From assembly GCA_947644715.1 (NCBI GenBank), contig CANSAP010000022.1, forward strand, positions 1-37,364: a stretch of 37,364 nt of DNA, read 5' to 3'. Origin of the DNA: an uncultured Bacteroidales bacterium (GTDB lineage Bacteria; Bacteroidota; Bacteroidia; Bacteroidales; Muribaculaceae). The position numbers and the translations under genes are program-made. Every line of letters starts with the position of its first letter. The first letter of the stretch is position 1. This document shows positions 8,816-18,167 of the stretch, one piece after another. The notes under the pieces are model-generated. The model was given only the letters and a program-made list of their open reading frames with translations, did no database searches and was not told the DNA's origin.

Positions 8816-10771
8816 ATGAGTCCAGATAAAGAAATACAGCTCGGAAGCTATGGCTATCTGAGAGTGGCGGCTGCCGTGCCCGCCGTCAGTGTGGCCGATG
8901 TGCGCCGTAACGCAGAAACTGTGACCGAGGCTATCGACCGGGCTGCCCGTGCCGGAGCATCGGTGGTAGTGCTTCCGGAACTTTGTGTGACCGGCTACAC
9001 TTGTGCCGACCTTTTCCATCAGCGACTGCTGCTTAAGAGCGCTTATGATGCGCTCAGTCGCATAGCGGAGCATACGGCCGGATTGCCCGGAATGCTCGTG
9101 GCTGTCGGGATGCCTGTAATTAAGGATGGCGACCTGTATAACTGCGCCGTCCTGGTCAGCTCCGGAAGCCTGCTTGGAGTAGTGCCAAAGACTTATCTGC
9201 CCAACTACGGAGAATTTTACGAGCAGCGATGGTTTGCCTCCGGCGCCGGAGTGAAAGGGATGGTGAAGATTCAGGAACACCTTGTGCCGATGGGCACTGA
9301 CCTGCTGTTTGACATGCAGGGGGTTAAGATAGGTGTTGAGCTTTGCGAGGATCTTTGGGCGCCCAATCCGCCGAGCACACAAGCGGCCTTGGCCGGTGCG
9401 GAATTGATACTCAATCTCTCGGCGTCAAATGAAGTAATCGGCAAGCATGACTATCTGTTGAGCCTCATCCGGCAGCAGAGCGCCCGTCTTCATGCCGGCT
9501 ATGTTTATGCCTCAGCAGGGCATGGAGAGTCGAGCACCGATGTCGTGTTTGCCGGTAATGGAATAATTGCTGAGTCCGGCACACTGCTTGCCTCCACCCC
9601 GCGCTTCACCGGTGAGCCGGCCATGGCTGTGGCCGACATTGACCTGGCACTGCTCCGGCATGACCGTCGCTTCTCAAGCACCTGGCGTGACTCGGTGGCC
9701 TTGGCGCGACCTGAGTACCGCAGGATTGAGGTACCTGCTGAGTTGCCGCGCACAGTCAATCGCCTGTGCCGCCGGATTGATGCCGCTCCGTTTGTGCCCT
9801 CTGACGACTCCCGCAGGGCAGAGCGTTGCCGAGAGATAATCTCCATTCAGGCAGCCGGCCTCGTGCGCCGTCTTCAGGCCACCGGTTGCAAGCGGCTCGT
9901 GGTGGGAGTGAGCGGCGGCTTGGACTCCACCTTGGCTCTGCTCGTGGCTCACCGCGCCTTTGAGCTGACGGGGCTTGACCTGAAAGGAATTATAGGAATT
10001 ACCATGCCGGGATTCGGAACGACCGGGCGCACATACAACAATGCCACGGAGCTTGTGAAATGTCTCGGAGCCACACTCCGGGAAATCAGCATAGCCAAGG
10101 CTGTGCGGCAGCACTTTGAGGATATCGGGCATGATGAGGCGGTGCATGATGTGACCTATGAGAATGGCCAGGCTCGTGAACGCACTCAGATTCTGATGGA
10201 TTATGCCAATAAAGTTGGAGGAATGGTGCTCGGCACCGGCGACCTCTCGGAACTGGCTTTGGGCTGGTGCACGTATAATGGCGACCATATGTCAATGTAC
10301 GGAGTGAATGCTTCGGTGCCCAAGACGCTCGTGCGCCACTTGGTGCAGTATTTTGCCGACACGACCCCCAATGAGGCCTTGCGCCGGGTGCTGATTGATA
10401 TCATAGATACCCCCATCAGTCCGGAGCTGCTGCCGGCCACCGCCTCCGGTGAGATTGACCAAAAGACAGAAGACCTCGTGGGGCCTTACCGTCTGCATGA
10501 CTTTGTGCTCTACAACCTGCTGCGTTATGGCTTTGAGCCGCGAAAAATCTATATGCTGGCTTGCAACGTGTTCCAAGATGAATATGATCCTGAATTCATA
10601 AAGCACTGGATGAAGGTGTTTTATCGCCGCTTCTTTAATCAGCAGTTCAAGCGTTCATGCATGCCTGACGGTCCGAAAGTGGGCAGCGTATGCCTCTCTC
10701 CGCGTGGCGATTGGAGAATGCCGAGCGATGCATCGGCGCGGCTGTGGCTTGAAGAATGTGAAGATTTATAG
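8816..10771 (+). CDS. nadE: Glutamine-dependent NAD+ synthetase
   Basis: This enzyme amidates deamido-NAD to NAD+ using ammonia from glutamine, the last step of NAD biosynthesis. The 651-residue length fits the two-domain form. The N-terminal nitrilase-like glutaminase domain has the Glu-Lys-Cys triad: E55 in VVLPELC, K125 in VPKTYLPNYGEF, and C177 in VELCEDLW. The synthetase domain carries the PP-loop SGGLDS at 366-371 and the later GTGDLSELALGW segment. Both active sites look complete, so glutamine rather than free ammonia should be the nitrogen source. It is monocistronic by appearance, with its own promoter and a separate promoter before the next gene. Confidence 0.97.
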   Translation: MSPDKEIQLGSYGYLRVAAAVPAVSVADVRRNAETVTEAIDRAARAGASVVVLPELCVTGYTCADLFHQRLLLKSAYDALSRIAEHTAGLPGMLVAVGMPVIKDGDLYNCAVLVSSGSLLGVVPKTYLPNYGEFYEQRWFASGAGVKGMVKIQEHLVPMGTDLLFDMQGVKIGVELCEDLWAPNPPSTQAALAGAELILNLSASNEVIGKHDYLLSLIRQQSARLHAGYVYASAGHGESSTDVVFAGNGIIAESGTLLASTPRFTGEPAMAVADIDLALLRHDRRFSSTWRDSVALARPEYRRIEVPAELPRTVNRLCRRIDAAPFVPSDDSRRAERCREIISIQAAGLVRRLQATGCKRLVVGVSGGLDSTLALLVAHRAFELTGLDLKGIIGITMPGFGTTGRTYNNATELVKCLGATLREISIAKAVRQHFEDIGHDEAVHDVTYENGQARERTQILMDYANKVGGMVLGTGDLSELALGWCTYNGDHMSMYGVNASVPKTLVRHLVQYFADTTPNEALRRVLIDIIDTPISPELLPATASGEIDQKTEDLVGPYRLHDFVLYNLLRYGFEPRKIYMLACNVFQDEYDPEFIKHWMKVFYRRFFNQQFKRSCMPDGPKVGSVCLSPRGDWRMPSDASARLWLEECEDL

Positions 10772-10793
10772 CCTCGAGTTGAGAAATAAATTG

Positions 10794-10801
10794 TAACTTT
10801 G
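10794..10801 (+). promoter_or_regulatory. Probable promoter (-7 box) for the Sua5/YrdC gene
   Basis: TAACTTTG matches the TAnnTTTG consensus, 23 nt after the nadE stop. It predicts a 5-prime leader of about 70 nt that could fold weakly (GGGCGCAG with CTGCCC). The -33 element is not obvious. Confidence 0.45.
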
Positions 10802-10877
10802 CCTTTCTGAAACAGCCGTGGGCGCAGTCTTACGGAAGCATAGGCTCCCGAGGGGCTGCCCGCAAAAAAACTGACTG

Positions 10878-11459
10878 ATGAATCAAACGACACCGGATTA
10901 CAATACAGACCTTCGTGCGGCCGTGGATGCCCTGCGGCGCGGCGGAGTGATTCTTTATCCCACCGACACCGTCTGGGGGCTGGGCTGCGATGCCTGCAAC
11001 CCCGAAGCCGTCTCCCGCATTTATGCCATCAAGAAGCGCGCGGAAAGCAAGTCAATGCTCGTGCTCGTCAATAACGAGGCTATGCTTGAGAGATGTGTGG
11101 AAGAGGTGCCTGAGATTGCGTGGGAACTGCTGGAGGCCGCAGTCAATCCCCTGACAGTGGTGTATGACGGCGCACGTGGACTGGCTCCTAATCTGATAGC
11201 AGAGGATGGCAGCATCGGGGTGAGAATCTCTCATGAGAAATTCAGCAGCGACCTCGCACGGCAGCTGCGCAAACCGGTTGTGTCAACCTCCGCCAATGTG
11301 AGCGGTCAGCCTGCTCCGCGTCTGTTCTGCGAGATTGATGAGGAGATTATCGAGGCTGTGGATTATGTGGTGCACTACCGGCGGGACGACACCCGGCCCG
11401 CTTCCCCCTCCAATATAATCAGGCTCAAAGCCGGAGGCGAGTTTCAAATCATAAGATAG
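10878..11459 (+). CDS. L-threonylcarbamoyladenylate synthase family protein (Sua5/YciO/YrdC)
   Basis: A YrdC-domain protein of 193 residues. The family makes threonylcarbamoyl-AMP from threonine, bicarbonate and ATP for the t6A37 modification of ANN-decoding tRNAs. The substrate-binding region GGVILYPTDTVWGLGCDA is near residues 20-40, KKRAESKSM provides basic residues that bind nucleotide, and STSANVSGQPAP near 140-150 is the conserved second motif. The protein lacks the extra C-terminal Sua5 domain. Some YciO paralogs have other roles, so the tRNA role is probable rather than proven. It is followed after 6 nt by the sugar-transferase gene. Confidence 0.92.
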   Translation: MNQTTPDYNTDLRAAVDALRRGGVILYPTDTVWGLGCDACNPEAVSRIYAIKKRAESKSMLVLVNNEAMLERCVEEVPEIAWELLEAAVNPLTVVYDGARGLAPNLIAEDGSIGVRISHEKFSSDLARQLRKPVVSTSANVSGQPAPRLFCEIDEEIIEAVDYVVHYRRDDTRPASPSNIIRLKAGGEFQIIR

Positions 11460-11465
11460 GAGAGC

Positions 11466-12869
11466 GTGTCGAGGTCAAGCTTACAGAGACTTAAATACCT
11501 GCTTGTCGATTTTCTGACGGCTAACGTCGCGATATTGATATTCGATATCGTGCGTTTCTACGTGCTTGAGCATGAGAATGTTGGCTACATGTCGCTGTCC
11601 AGCTTCCTCACCTCGCGTGTCATCCTGATAGAACAGACCCTGCTGCCGCTTATCCTCATGGCAGTCAACGGATTATCAGGCTATTACAATCGGCCGTTGC
11701 TAAAGTCGCGCCTTCAGGAGTTTATCAATACAATGCTTGTGGCGCTGCTGCAAACAGTGCTCGTCTATTTTGTGTTGCTGACCAATCAGCAGACCTCTGT
11801 GCGTGCCACTAATTACGAATTACTGCTCTATCTGTATCTGCTCCTGTGGCTTCTGACGTATGCAGGCCGATACATAGTGACGGCACACGCTTTCAGCCGT
11901 TTCCGCACCGGGAAATGGCAATATAACATACTGGTCATCGGCCCAAAGAAACCGGCTGAGGCTTTGGCTGCACATGTAGCCGCTCATCGGCCGCTCACCG
12001 GCTTCTCGCTGGCAAAAACCGTTCTGCTCCCCGAGCAGAACCCTGAAGCATTCCTGAAGAATTGCGACCTGGAGAAAATATGCCGTGAGCCGGATATCAG
12101 AGAGATTCTTTTCACAACTTCCGGGATGGGGGAGCAGGATATTTTGCGTGTGCTTTACAGACTCATCCCGCTCGGTTTGCCCGTGAAGGTCGCTACGGAA
12201 TCCTTGTCGGTGCTTAATTCCAACATCCGCCTGCAAAGCATCTATGAAGAACCCTATATTGACATAGCGAGCGCCAATGCGAGCGATGCCACCAAGAATC
12301 TGAAGCGATGTTTTGATGTCGTGGTGTCGGCGCTGATGTTGCTTGTGCTGGCCATACCGATGGGAGTGGTTGCGCTGATAGTGAAAGCCGGCTCGCCGGG
12401 CGGGGCATTTTTTAGCCAGGAGAGAATAGGGCGCAGGCAGCGGCCGTTCCGCATATATAAGTTCCGTTCTATGAGGACGGATGCAGAGGCTTCCGGCCCG
12501 CAATTGTCTTCGGAGCAGGATCCGAGAATTACCCGCGAAGGGGCCTGGCTGCGCAAGTATCGTATCGACGAATTACCGCAGTTCTGGAATGTGCTTAAGG
12601 GAGACATGTCACTCGTCGGCCCCCGCCCGGAACGCCGTCATTTTATCAACAAGATAATGGAGCGTGCGCCTTACTATTCATTGGTGCATCAGGTGCGCCC
12701 CGGCATCACGAGCTGGGGAATGGTGAAGTATGGCTACGCAGCCAGTGTCGATGAAATGATTGAGCGGTTGCGATATGACCTGGTGTACCTGGCAAACATG
12801 TCAGTCACCAATGATTTGAAAATAATAATTTACACTGTTAAGACAGTGATTAAAGGACGAGGAATGTAA
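11466..12869 (+). CDS. Undecaprenyl-phosphate sugar phosphotransferase (polyprenyl glycosylphosphotransferase)
   Basis: A WcaJ/WbaP-type initiating enzyme of 467 residues, starting at a GTG 6 nt after the previous stop. The N-terminal half has several transmembrane segments (about 12-130), followed by a CoA-binding-like domain (about 145-270, with YNILVIGPKKPAE). The catalytic sugar-transferase domain covers about 278-467: KRCFDVV, the FFSQERIGRRQRPFRIYKFR segment, RIDELPQFWNVLKGDMS, and LVGPRPERRHF. Such enzymes transfer hexose-1-phosphate to undecaprenyl phosphate at the inner membrane, starting exopolysaccharide or capsule repeat units. This is the second lipid-carrier initiator in the window after the WecA-like protein. 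Its stop overlaps the ClC start (TAATG). Confidence 0.93.
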   Translation: MSRSSLQRLKYLLVDFLTANVAILIFDIVRFYVLEHENVGYMSLSSFLTSRVILIEQTLLPLILMAVNGLSGYYNRPLLKSRLQEFINTMLVALLQTVLVYFVLLTNQQTSVRATNYELLLYLYLLLWLLTYAGRYIVTAHAFSRFRTGKWQYNILVIGPKKPAEALAAHVAAHRPLTGFSLAKTVLLPEQNPEAFLKNCDLEKICREPDIREILFTTSGMGEQDILRVLYRLIPLGLPVKVATESLSVLNSNIRLQSIYEEPYIDIASANASDATKNLKRCFDVVVSALMLLVLAIPMGVVALIVKAGSPGGAFFSQERIGRRQRPFRIYKFRSMRTDAEASGPQLSSEQDPRITREGAWLRKYRIDELPQFWNVLKGDMSLVGPRPERRHFINKIMERAPYYSLVHQVRPGITSWGMVKYGYAASVDEMIERLRYDLVYLANMSVTNDLKIIIYTVKTVIKGRGM

Positions 12870-14668
12870 TGCCGTATAAGGAGAGCAACGGACCGATAGC
12901 CAAGTGGTGGCTCAAAGTGGTGAGCTGGCGCGAGCGCAACATCAAGGAGCACAGCTTCCTGATAGTGCTGGCGTTGGTGGTGGGAGTCGTGTGTGGCTTT
13001 GCGGCGCTTCTGCTTAAGCACCTGATACATCTCATCTCCGGACTGCTGACGTCACACCTGAGCACGACCACTGCCAACTGGGTCTATCTGGTTTACCCCG
13101 TGATAGGGGTGATAATAGTTGTGCTTTATGTGCGCTATGTGGTCAAGGATAATATCTCGCATGGTGTGACGAGGGTGCTCTATGCCATCTCCCGCCATAA
13201 GTCGCGGCTGAAGCGGCATAATATGTACAGCTCCATCATAGCCTCCTCCATCACGATTGGCTTCGGCGGCTCTGTGGGAGCCGAGGGCCCGATAGTAGCC
13301 ACCGGAGCAGCCATAGGCTCAAACGTAGGGCAGTGGTTCCGTCTCTCTCCGAGGATACTGATGCTGCTCGTGGGGTGTGGGGCGGCGGCCGGAATTGCCG
13401 GAATCTTCCGTGCTCCGATTGCCGGAATGCTGTTCACGCTTGAAGTGCTGATGATTGACCTGACCGGAGCTACCGTGATGCCACTGTTGCTGTCCTCAAT
13501 CACCGCAGCCACAGTGGCTTACATAGCTGAGGGCTATGGCTCGGAATTCTTCTTTACTCAGAGCGAGCCTTACTTCACAGCCAAGATTCCTTACACGATT
13601 CTGCTGGGCATTGTCTGCGGCTTCGTTTCGCTGTACTTCACTTATGTCTGCAACATGATGGAGACCATGTTCCGGCGCTGCAAACATCCGGCTGTGAAAA
13701 TCAGTGTGGGAGGTGTCATCATGGCTGTGCTTATCTTCCTTTTTCCGGCGCTGTATGGCGAGGGTTACTCCTCGATTAATCATCTGCTTGACGGCGATAC
13801 AGCCTCCATCGTCAGCGGCACGTTCTTCTATGTCGACCGCAATCATGTGTGGTTCATAGCTATTTACATAGCCCTGATTGTGCTCACCAAAGTGTTCGCA
13901 ACCTCCTGCACTAACGGCGCCGGGGGAGTGGGAGGCACGTTCGCGCCCTCACTGTTTGTGGGAGCTATGGCCGGGTTCCTGTTTGCTTACGTCTGTAATA
14001 ACCTTGATGTCGGCATAGAGATTTCCAATAAGAATTTTGCACTGATGGGCATGGCCGGCGTTATGGCCGGCGTTATGCATGCCCCCCTGATGGCCATCTT
14101 CCTCACTGCCGAGATGACCGGCGGCTACAATCTGTTTCTTCCGCTGCTGATTGTCTCTACACTCAGTTATGGCACCGTGCGCATCTTCCAGCCTTACAGC
14201 ATCTATACCATGCGCCTTGCCAAGAGTGGCGACCTGGTGACCCACCAGAAAGATAAGGCGGTGCTGACGTTGCTCAAGCTCGACAATGTGATTGAGACGG
14301 ACTTCAGCGCCGTGCACCCCGACATGTCGCTCAAAGAGATGGTGGATGTGATTTCGGTCTGCACACGCAACCTTTTTCCCGTGACCGATGAGCGGGGAAT
14401 GCTGAAGGGTATCGTGTTGCTTGATGATATAAGAAACATCATGTTCCGTCCGGACCTATATAATAAGATGCATGTGCATAAATTCATGACAGCACCCCCT
14501 GCCCGTATTGATGTTAATGACTCAATGGATGATGTCATGAAGAAATTCGACAGCACGAAGGCTTGGAATCTGCCCGTGGTGGATGACGGAAAATATGTGG
14601 GCTTCGTCAGCAAGTCGAAGATATTTAATTCTTACCGGCGAGTGCTGCGCCATTACATTGATGACTGA
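12869..14668 (+). CDS. ClC-family chloride channel or transporter with CBS domains
   Basis: A 599-residue membrane protein. About ten or more hydrophobic helices (about 28-440) carry the ClC signatures GSVGAEGP (136-141, gating Glu139 present), GIFRAPIAGMLFTLE, and GAGGVGGTFAPSLFVGA. A C-terminal cytoplasmic region (about 455-599) holds two CBS motifs (VIETDFSAVHPDM and KFMTAPPARIDVNDS), which in other proteins bind adenine nucleotides. Presence of the gating Glu allows either a channel or a Cl-/H+ exchanger, and the sequence alone does not decide. Its start overlaps the preceding stop, so it is cotranscribed with the sugar transferase. Confidence 0.94.
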   Translation: MPYKESNGPIAKWWLKVVSWRERNIKEHSFLIVLALVVGVVCGFAALLLKHLIHLISGLLTSHLSTTTANWVYLVYPVIGVIIVVLYVRYVVKDNISHGVTRVLYAISRHKSRLKRHNMYSSIIASSITIGFGGSVGAEGPIVATGAAIGSNVGQWFRLSPRILMLLVGCGAAAGIAGIFRAPIAGMLFTLEVLMIDLTGATVMPLLLSSITAATVAYIAEGYGSEFFFTQSEPYFTAKIPYTILLGIVCGFVSLYFTYVCNMMETMFRRCKHPAVKISVGGVIMAVLIFLFPALYGEGYSSINHLLDGDTASIVSGTFFYVDRNHVWFIAIYIALIVLTKVFATSCTNGAGGVGGTFAPSLFVGAMAGFLFAYVCNNLDVGIEISNKNFALMGMAGVMAGVMHAPLMAIFLTAEMTGGYNLFLPLLIVSTLSYGTVRIFQPYSIYTMRLAKSGDLVTHQKDKAVLTLLKLDNVIETDFSAVHPDMSLKEMVDVISVCTRNLFPVTDERGMLKGIVLLDDIRNIMFRPDLYNKMHVHKFMTAPPARIDVNDSMDDVMKKFDSTKAWNLPVVDDGKYVGFVSKSKIFNSYRRVLRHYIDD

Positions 14669-14674
14669 TTAATT

Positions 14675-15643
14675 ATGACTAAAGAGACTCTGAAGATAGT
14701 TTTTCTCGGCACCCCCGAGTTCGCAGTAGGTCCTCTCTCCGCGCTTGTGGAGGGAGGGTATAATGTTGCGGCCGTAGTCACTATGCCTGACAAACAGGCC
14801 GGTCGCGGCCACAAGTTGCTGGAGAGTGATGTGAAGAAGTATGCCGTGAGCCGCGGACTTCCGGTGTTGCAGCCCCGGAATCTGAAGGATGAGGGTTTTG
14901 TGCAGCAGCTGCGGGAGATTGATGCCGACCTGTTTGTGGTGATTGCTTTCCGCATGTTGCCCGAGGTCGTGTGGAGCATGCCCCGGCTCGGCACATTCAA
15001 TCTGCATGCCTCGCTGTTGCCCCGCTACCGCGGTGCGGCACCCATCAATTGGGCCATAATTAATGGTGACAAAACTACCGGAGTGACAACTTTTTTCCTC
15101 AAACATGAGATTGACACCGGCGACATCATTGAGCAACAAAGTCTTGAGATTGGTGATGAGGAGAACGTAGGCAGCCTGTATGAGCGCCTGATGCATCTGG
15201 GCACAGGCATGGTTCTTCGCACTGTCGATGCGATTATAGCCGGCGACGGACGGGTGCCCACGCAGCCTCAACCGGAGGGCGAGTTTGTGCCGGCTCCAAA
15301 GATATTTACCGAGACCTGCCGCATAGATTGGACCCGGCCTCGCGAGCAGGTGCGCAATCTGATTCGCGGACTGTCACCTTATCCGGCAGCCCACACGCCG
15401 TTTGCGAATGCCGCCGGCGAGGTGTCGATGCTGAAGGTCTTCGAGGGTGCTGCTTATGACGGGGCGGATGCGTCCGGACTGCAGCCCGGAGATATCGTGA
15501 CCGGTAAGCATCTGCTGGCAGTGATGTGTGCCGATGGTCTGCTGGAACTGAAGGATGTGCAGCTGCGGGGTAAGAAGCGTATGGCGGCCTCCGCTTTCCT
15601 GCTTGGATATAAGCCGGCAGAGAGAATTCCGGAAGGAGAGTGA
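14675..15643 (+). CDS. fmt: Methionyl-tRNA formyltransferase
   Basis: This enzyme formylates initiator Met-tRNA with 10-formyl-THF. The 322-residue length is typical. The N-terminal Rossmann domain begins IVFLGTPEFAV. The catalytic set is N109 and H111 in FNLHASLLPRYRG and the Asp in HEIDTGDI (147-150), with the family AAPINWAIINGD loop between. The C-terminal OB-like domain (about 210-322) binds tRNA. It starts 6 nt after the ClC stop and its TGA overlaps the menD ATG, so the translation gene is directly coupled to the menaquinone cluster. Confidence 0.97.
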   Translation: MTKETLKIVFLGTPEFAVGPLSALVEGGYNVAAVVTMPDKQAGRGHKLLESDVKKYAVSRGLPVLQPRNLKDEGFVQQLREIDADLFVVIAFRMLPEVVWSMPRLGTFNLHASLLPRYRGAAPINWAIINGDKTTGVTTFFLKHEIDTGDIIEQQSLEIGDEENVGSLYERLMHLGTGMVLRTVDAIIAGDGRVPTQPQPEGEFVPAPKIFTETCRIDWTRPREQVRNLIRGLSPYPAAHTPFANAAGEVSMLKVFEGAAYDGADASGLQPGDIVTGKHLLAVMCADGLLELKDVQLRGKKRMAASAFLLGYKPAERIPEGE

Positions 15644-17319
15644 TGGGAGCCAAGTATTCTTGTCAGATAGTAGCAGGCCTGCTGGCCGCTCATGGAGTGC
15701 GCCGGGTGGTGTTGTCGCCCGGCAGCCGGAATGCCCCCCTGATTCGAGCCGTGCGGGAACGTCGGGAGCTGAAGACGCTGAATGTGATTGATGAGCGTTC
15801 CGCCGCTTTCGTGGCGCTTGGCATGGCGCAGGTGAGCCGGGAGCCGGTGGCGGTTGTGTGCACCTCAGGCACGGCGCTCCTGAACTATGGACCGGCTGTG
15901 GCTGAGGCCTATTATCAGCGTGTGCCGCTTATTGTGGTTTCTGCTGACCGCCCGGCGCAGTGGATTGATCAGGATGACAGTCAGACCATTCGCCAGCCGG
16001 GAGCACTCGGCAATATAGTGAAATTCAGTTGTAATCTTCCTGACTTCTCGGACCCTCAGGGGGAGATGGCATGGTATGCCCGGCGGCAAGTGAACGACGC
16101 CCTGCTTGCCGCCCTTGAGCCGGCTCAGGGACCGGTGCATATCAATGTGCAGTTAGGGGAGCCGCTTACGGAAGAATGGCCGCAGCTCCCGGAGCTGAAT
16201 ATTATCAGAGAACTGCGCGGAGAGGCTGTATTGCCACGTGAGCGAATCCGGAGGTTGGCTCGCGAGATTGCCGACAGCAGGGTTATGATTGTGGCCGGAT
16301 TCATGCCCCCGTCTGACCGTATGTCGCGCGCTGTGGATAAACTCTCAGCTCTTCCGAACGTAACGGTCTTGGCTGAGTCGATGGCTAACCTGCATGGCAG
16401 CCGTATCTTTCATTGTGTGGACAGGATGCTGACCCTCGTGGATGATGCTGATGAAAGACTTCGTCCGCAGGTGGTTATCTCTGTGGGTGGCGCTTTGGTC
16501 AGCCGGCACTTGAAAGCCTATCTGCGTGGCTGCCGGGGGTTGCAGCATTGGAGTGTGGGTATGAACGAAATAAGCGCCGATGTCTTCAAGCATCTGTCTC
16601 TGCGGGTGAAAATGGAGCCTGCAGAGTTCCTGAGTGCATTGGCAGATGCTTTGGTGCATGAAGAGATTGAGAGCAGCTATGCCGCTGATTGGCGAGCGTT
16701 GCTGCCTGCTGACGAAGTGCGGCATCAAAGGATGGTGGAGTCGGCTCCATGGAGTTCACTCAAAGCCTTCTCGCTGTTTTGGCCTGAGATTCCGGTGCGC
16801 ACGAATGTGCAGTTGTCTAACGGCACCTGTGTGCGTTACGCTCAACTGTTTCATAACCCCGAGGTGCATGCCTGCTACTGCAATCGTGGAGTCTCAGGCA
16901 TCGACGGCTGTACATCTACGGCCGTGGGGGCTGCCGAGGTTTATCATCCCGGGAAAACATTGCTGATTACCGGCGACATGAGCTTTGCCTATGACCTGAA
17001 CGCTCTTCAGATTAAGGAAACCGGCGCCCTGAAAATCATAGTGATAAATAATGGAGGCGGAGGCATCTTCCGGTTCATACGCTCCACAAGAAACCTCCCG
17101 GAGCGTGAAGAGAACTTCTGTGTCAATCCGGGGGTGGATATCCCCGGTGTGGCTGCTCTGAACGGTTATTCGCTGTTCCGAGCCGGCAGCGAGGCTGAGC
17201 TGCTTTCTGCATTACCGGAATTCTTCGGCAGCAGAGAGAAAGCACTCCTTGAGATTGTCGTTGACCCGGAACCGGATGCTGAGGCTATAACTGAATACTT
17301 TAGAAAGAATTGTAATTAA
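15643..17319 (+). CDS. menD: SEPHCHC synthase (menaquinone biosynthesis MenD)
   Basis: A thiamine-diphosphate enzyme that joins 2-oxoglutarate and isochorismate to form SEPHCHC in classical menaquinone biosynthesis. It has 558 residues from the ATG at 15643, which overlaps the fmt TGA (TGATG). A GTG one codon earlier is less likely. Motifs seen are LSPGSRNAPL, ERSAAFVALGMAQ, the QDDSQTIRQPG region binding isochorismate, and the thiamine/Mg site ITGDMSFAYDLNAL leading to VINNGGGGIFRF. All three domains of the family are present. It is the first men gene here. No isochorismate synthase (menF) precedes it in this window. Confidence 0.97.
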   Translation: MGAKYSCQIVAGLLAAHGVRRVVLSPGSRNAPLIRAVRERRELKTLNVIDERSAAFVALGMAQVSREPVAVVCTSGTALLNYGPAVAEAYYQRVPLIVVSADRPAQWIDQDDSQTIRQPGALGNIVKFSCNLPDFSDPQGEMAWYARRQVNDALLAALEPAQGPVHINVQLGEPLTEEWPQLPELNIIRELRGEAVLPRERIRRLAREIADSRVMIVAGFMPPSDRMSRAVDKLSALPNVTVLAESMANLHGSRIFHCVDRMLTLVDDADERLRPQVVISVGGALVSRHLKAYLRGCRGLQHWSVGMNEISADVFKHLSLRVKMEPAEFLSALADALVHEEIESSYAADWRALLPADEVRHQRMVESAPWSSLKAFSLFWPEIPVRTNVQLSNGTCVRYAQLFHNPEVHACYCNRGVSGIDGCTSTAVGAAEVYHPGKTLLITGDMSFAYDLNALQIKETGALKIIVINNGGGGIFRFIRSTRNLPEREENFCVNPGVDIPGVAALNGYSLFRAGSEAELLSALPEFFGSREKALLEIVVDPEPDAEAITEYFRKNCN

Positions 17320-17340
17320 CAAGCTCTTAACCCAAAAGAT

Positions 17341-18165
17341 ATGAGCAATTTTGCATGGACAACAATTAAGGAATACGAGGACATCCTGTTTGAATATTAC
17401 AAGGGTGTCGCAAAGATAACAATCAATCGCCCGGAGGTGTATAACGCGTTTCGTCCGACCACTAACTTCGAGATGCTCGACGCTATGTCCATCTGCCGCG
17501 AGCGCGCGGACATCGGTGTGGTCATCCTGACCGGCATCGGCGACAAAGCTTTCTGCTCCGGAGGTGACCAACGTGTCAAGGGGACCGGTGGCTACATCGA
17601 TGCTTCCGGCACTCCTCGCCTGAATGTGCTTGACCTGCACAAGGCTATCCGCTCCATTCCGAAGCCTGTGATAGCAATGGTGAATGGCTATGCCATCGGC
17701 GGTGGCAATGTGTTGCAGGTTGTGTGTGACCTGACGATTGCCTCCGAGAATGCGCGTTTTGGCCAGACGGGTCCGAAAGTGGGCAGCTTCGATGCCGGAT
17801 TCGGGTCGAGCTATCTGGCTCGCTGCGTGGGTCAGAAGAAGGCTCGCGAGATTTGGTTCCTCTGCCGACAATATACGGCTCATGAGGCTGAGAAGATGGG
17901 CATGGTGAATAAGGTTGTGCCCTTGGAAAAACTTGAGGAGGAAACCATGGAGTGGGCACAGACTATCCTGCAGCGTTCTCCGATGGCTGTGCGCATGATT
18001 AAGCGTGCGCTCAATGCCGAGCTTGACGGCCAGCGCGGCCTGATGGAATTTGCCGGCGATGCCACGCTGCTCTACTATCTGATGGAAGAGGCGCAGGAGG
18101 GCAAGAATGCTTTCCTCGAAAAGCGTGACCCGGATTTCTCGCAGTTTCCCAAATTCCCCGGTTGA
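17341..18165 (+). CDS. menB: 1,4-dihydroxy-2-naphthoyl-CoA synthase
   Basis: A crotonase-fold enzyme (274 residues) that cyclises o-succinylbenzoyl-CoA to dihydroxynaphthoyl-CoA. The oxyanion-hole motifs are KAFCSGGDQ near 65-72 and [12 protein letters not shown] near 113-124. The active-site loop [20 protein letters not shown] and the conserved [13 protein letters not shown] segment identify MenB rather than a general enoyl-CoA hydratase. It lies 21 nt after menD, and its stop overlaps the menC reading frame region. Very likely cotranscribed. Confidence 0.96.
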   Translation: MSNFAWTTIKEYEDILFEYYKGVAKITINRPEVYNAFRPTTNFEMLDAMSICRERADIGVVILTGIGDKAFCSGGDQRVKGTGGYIDASGTPRLNVLDLHKAIRSIPKPVIAMVNGYAIGGGNVLQVVCDLTIASENARFGQTGPKVGSFDAGFGSSYLARCVGQKKAREIWFLCRQYTAHEAEKMGMVNKVVPLEKLEEETMEWAQTILQRSPMAVRMIKRALNAELDGQRGLMEFAGDATLLYYLMEEAQEGKNAFLEKRDPDFSQFPKFPG

Positions 18166-18167
18166 TT

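Noticed and set aside
8669..9382. 237-codon minus-strand frame opposite nadE
   Set aside because: It lies over the well-supported nadE start and glutaminase domain, with no recognisable protein features.
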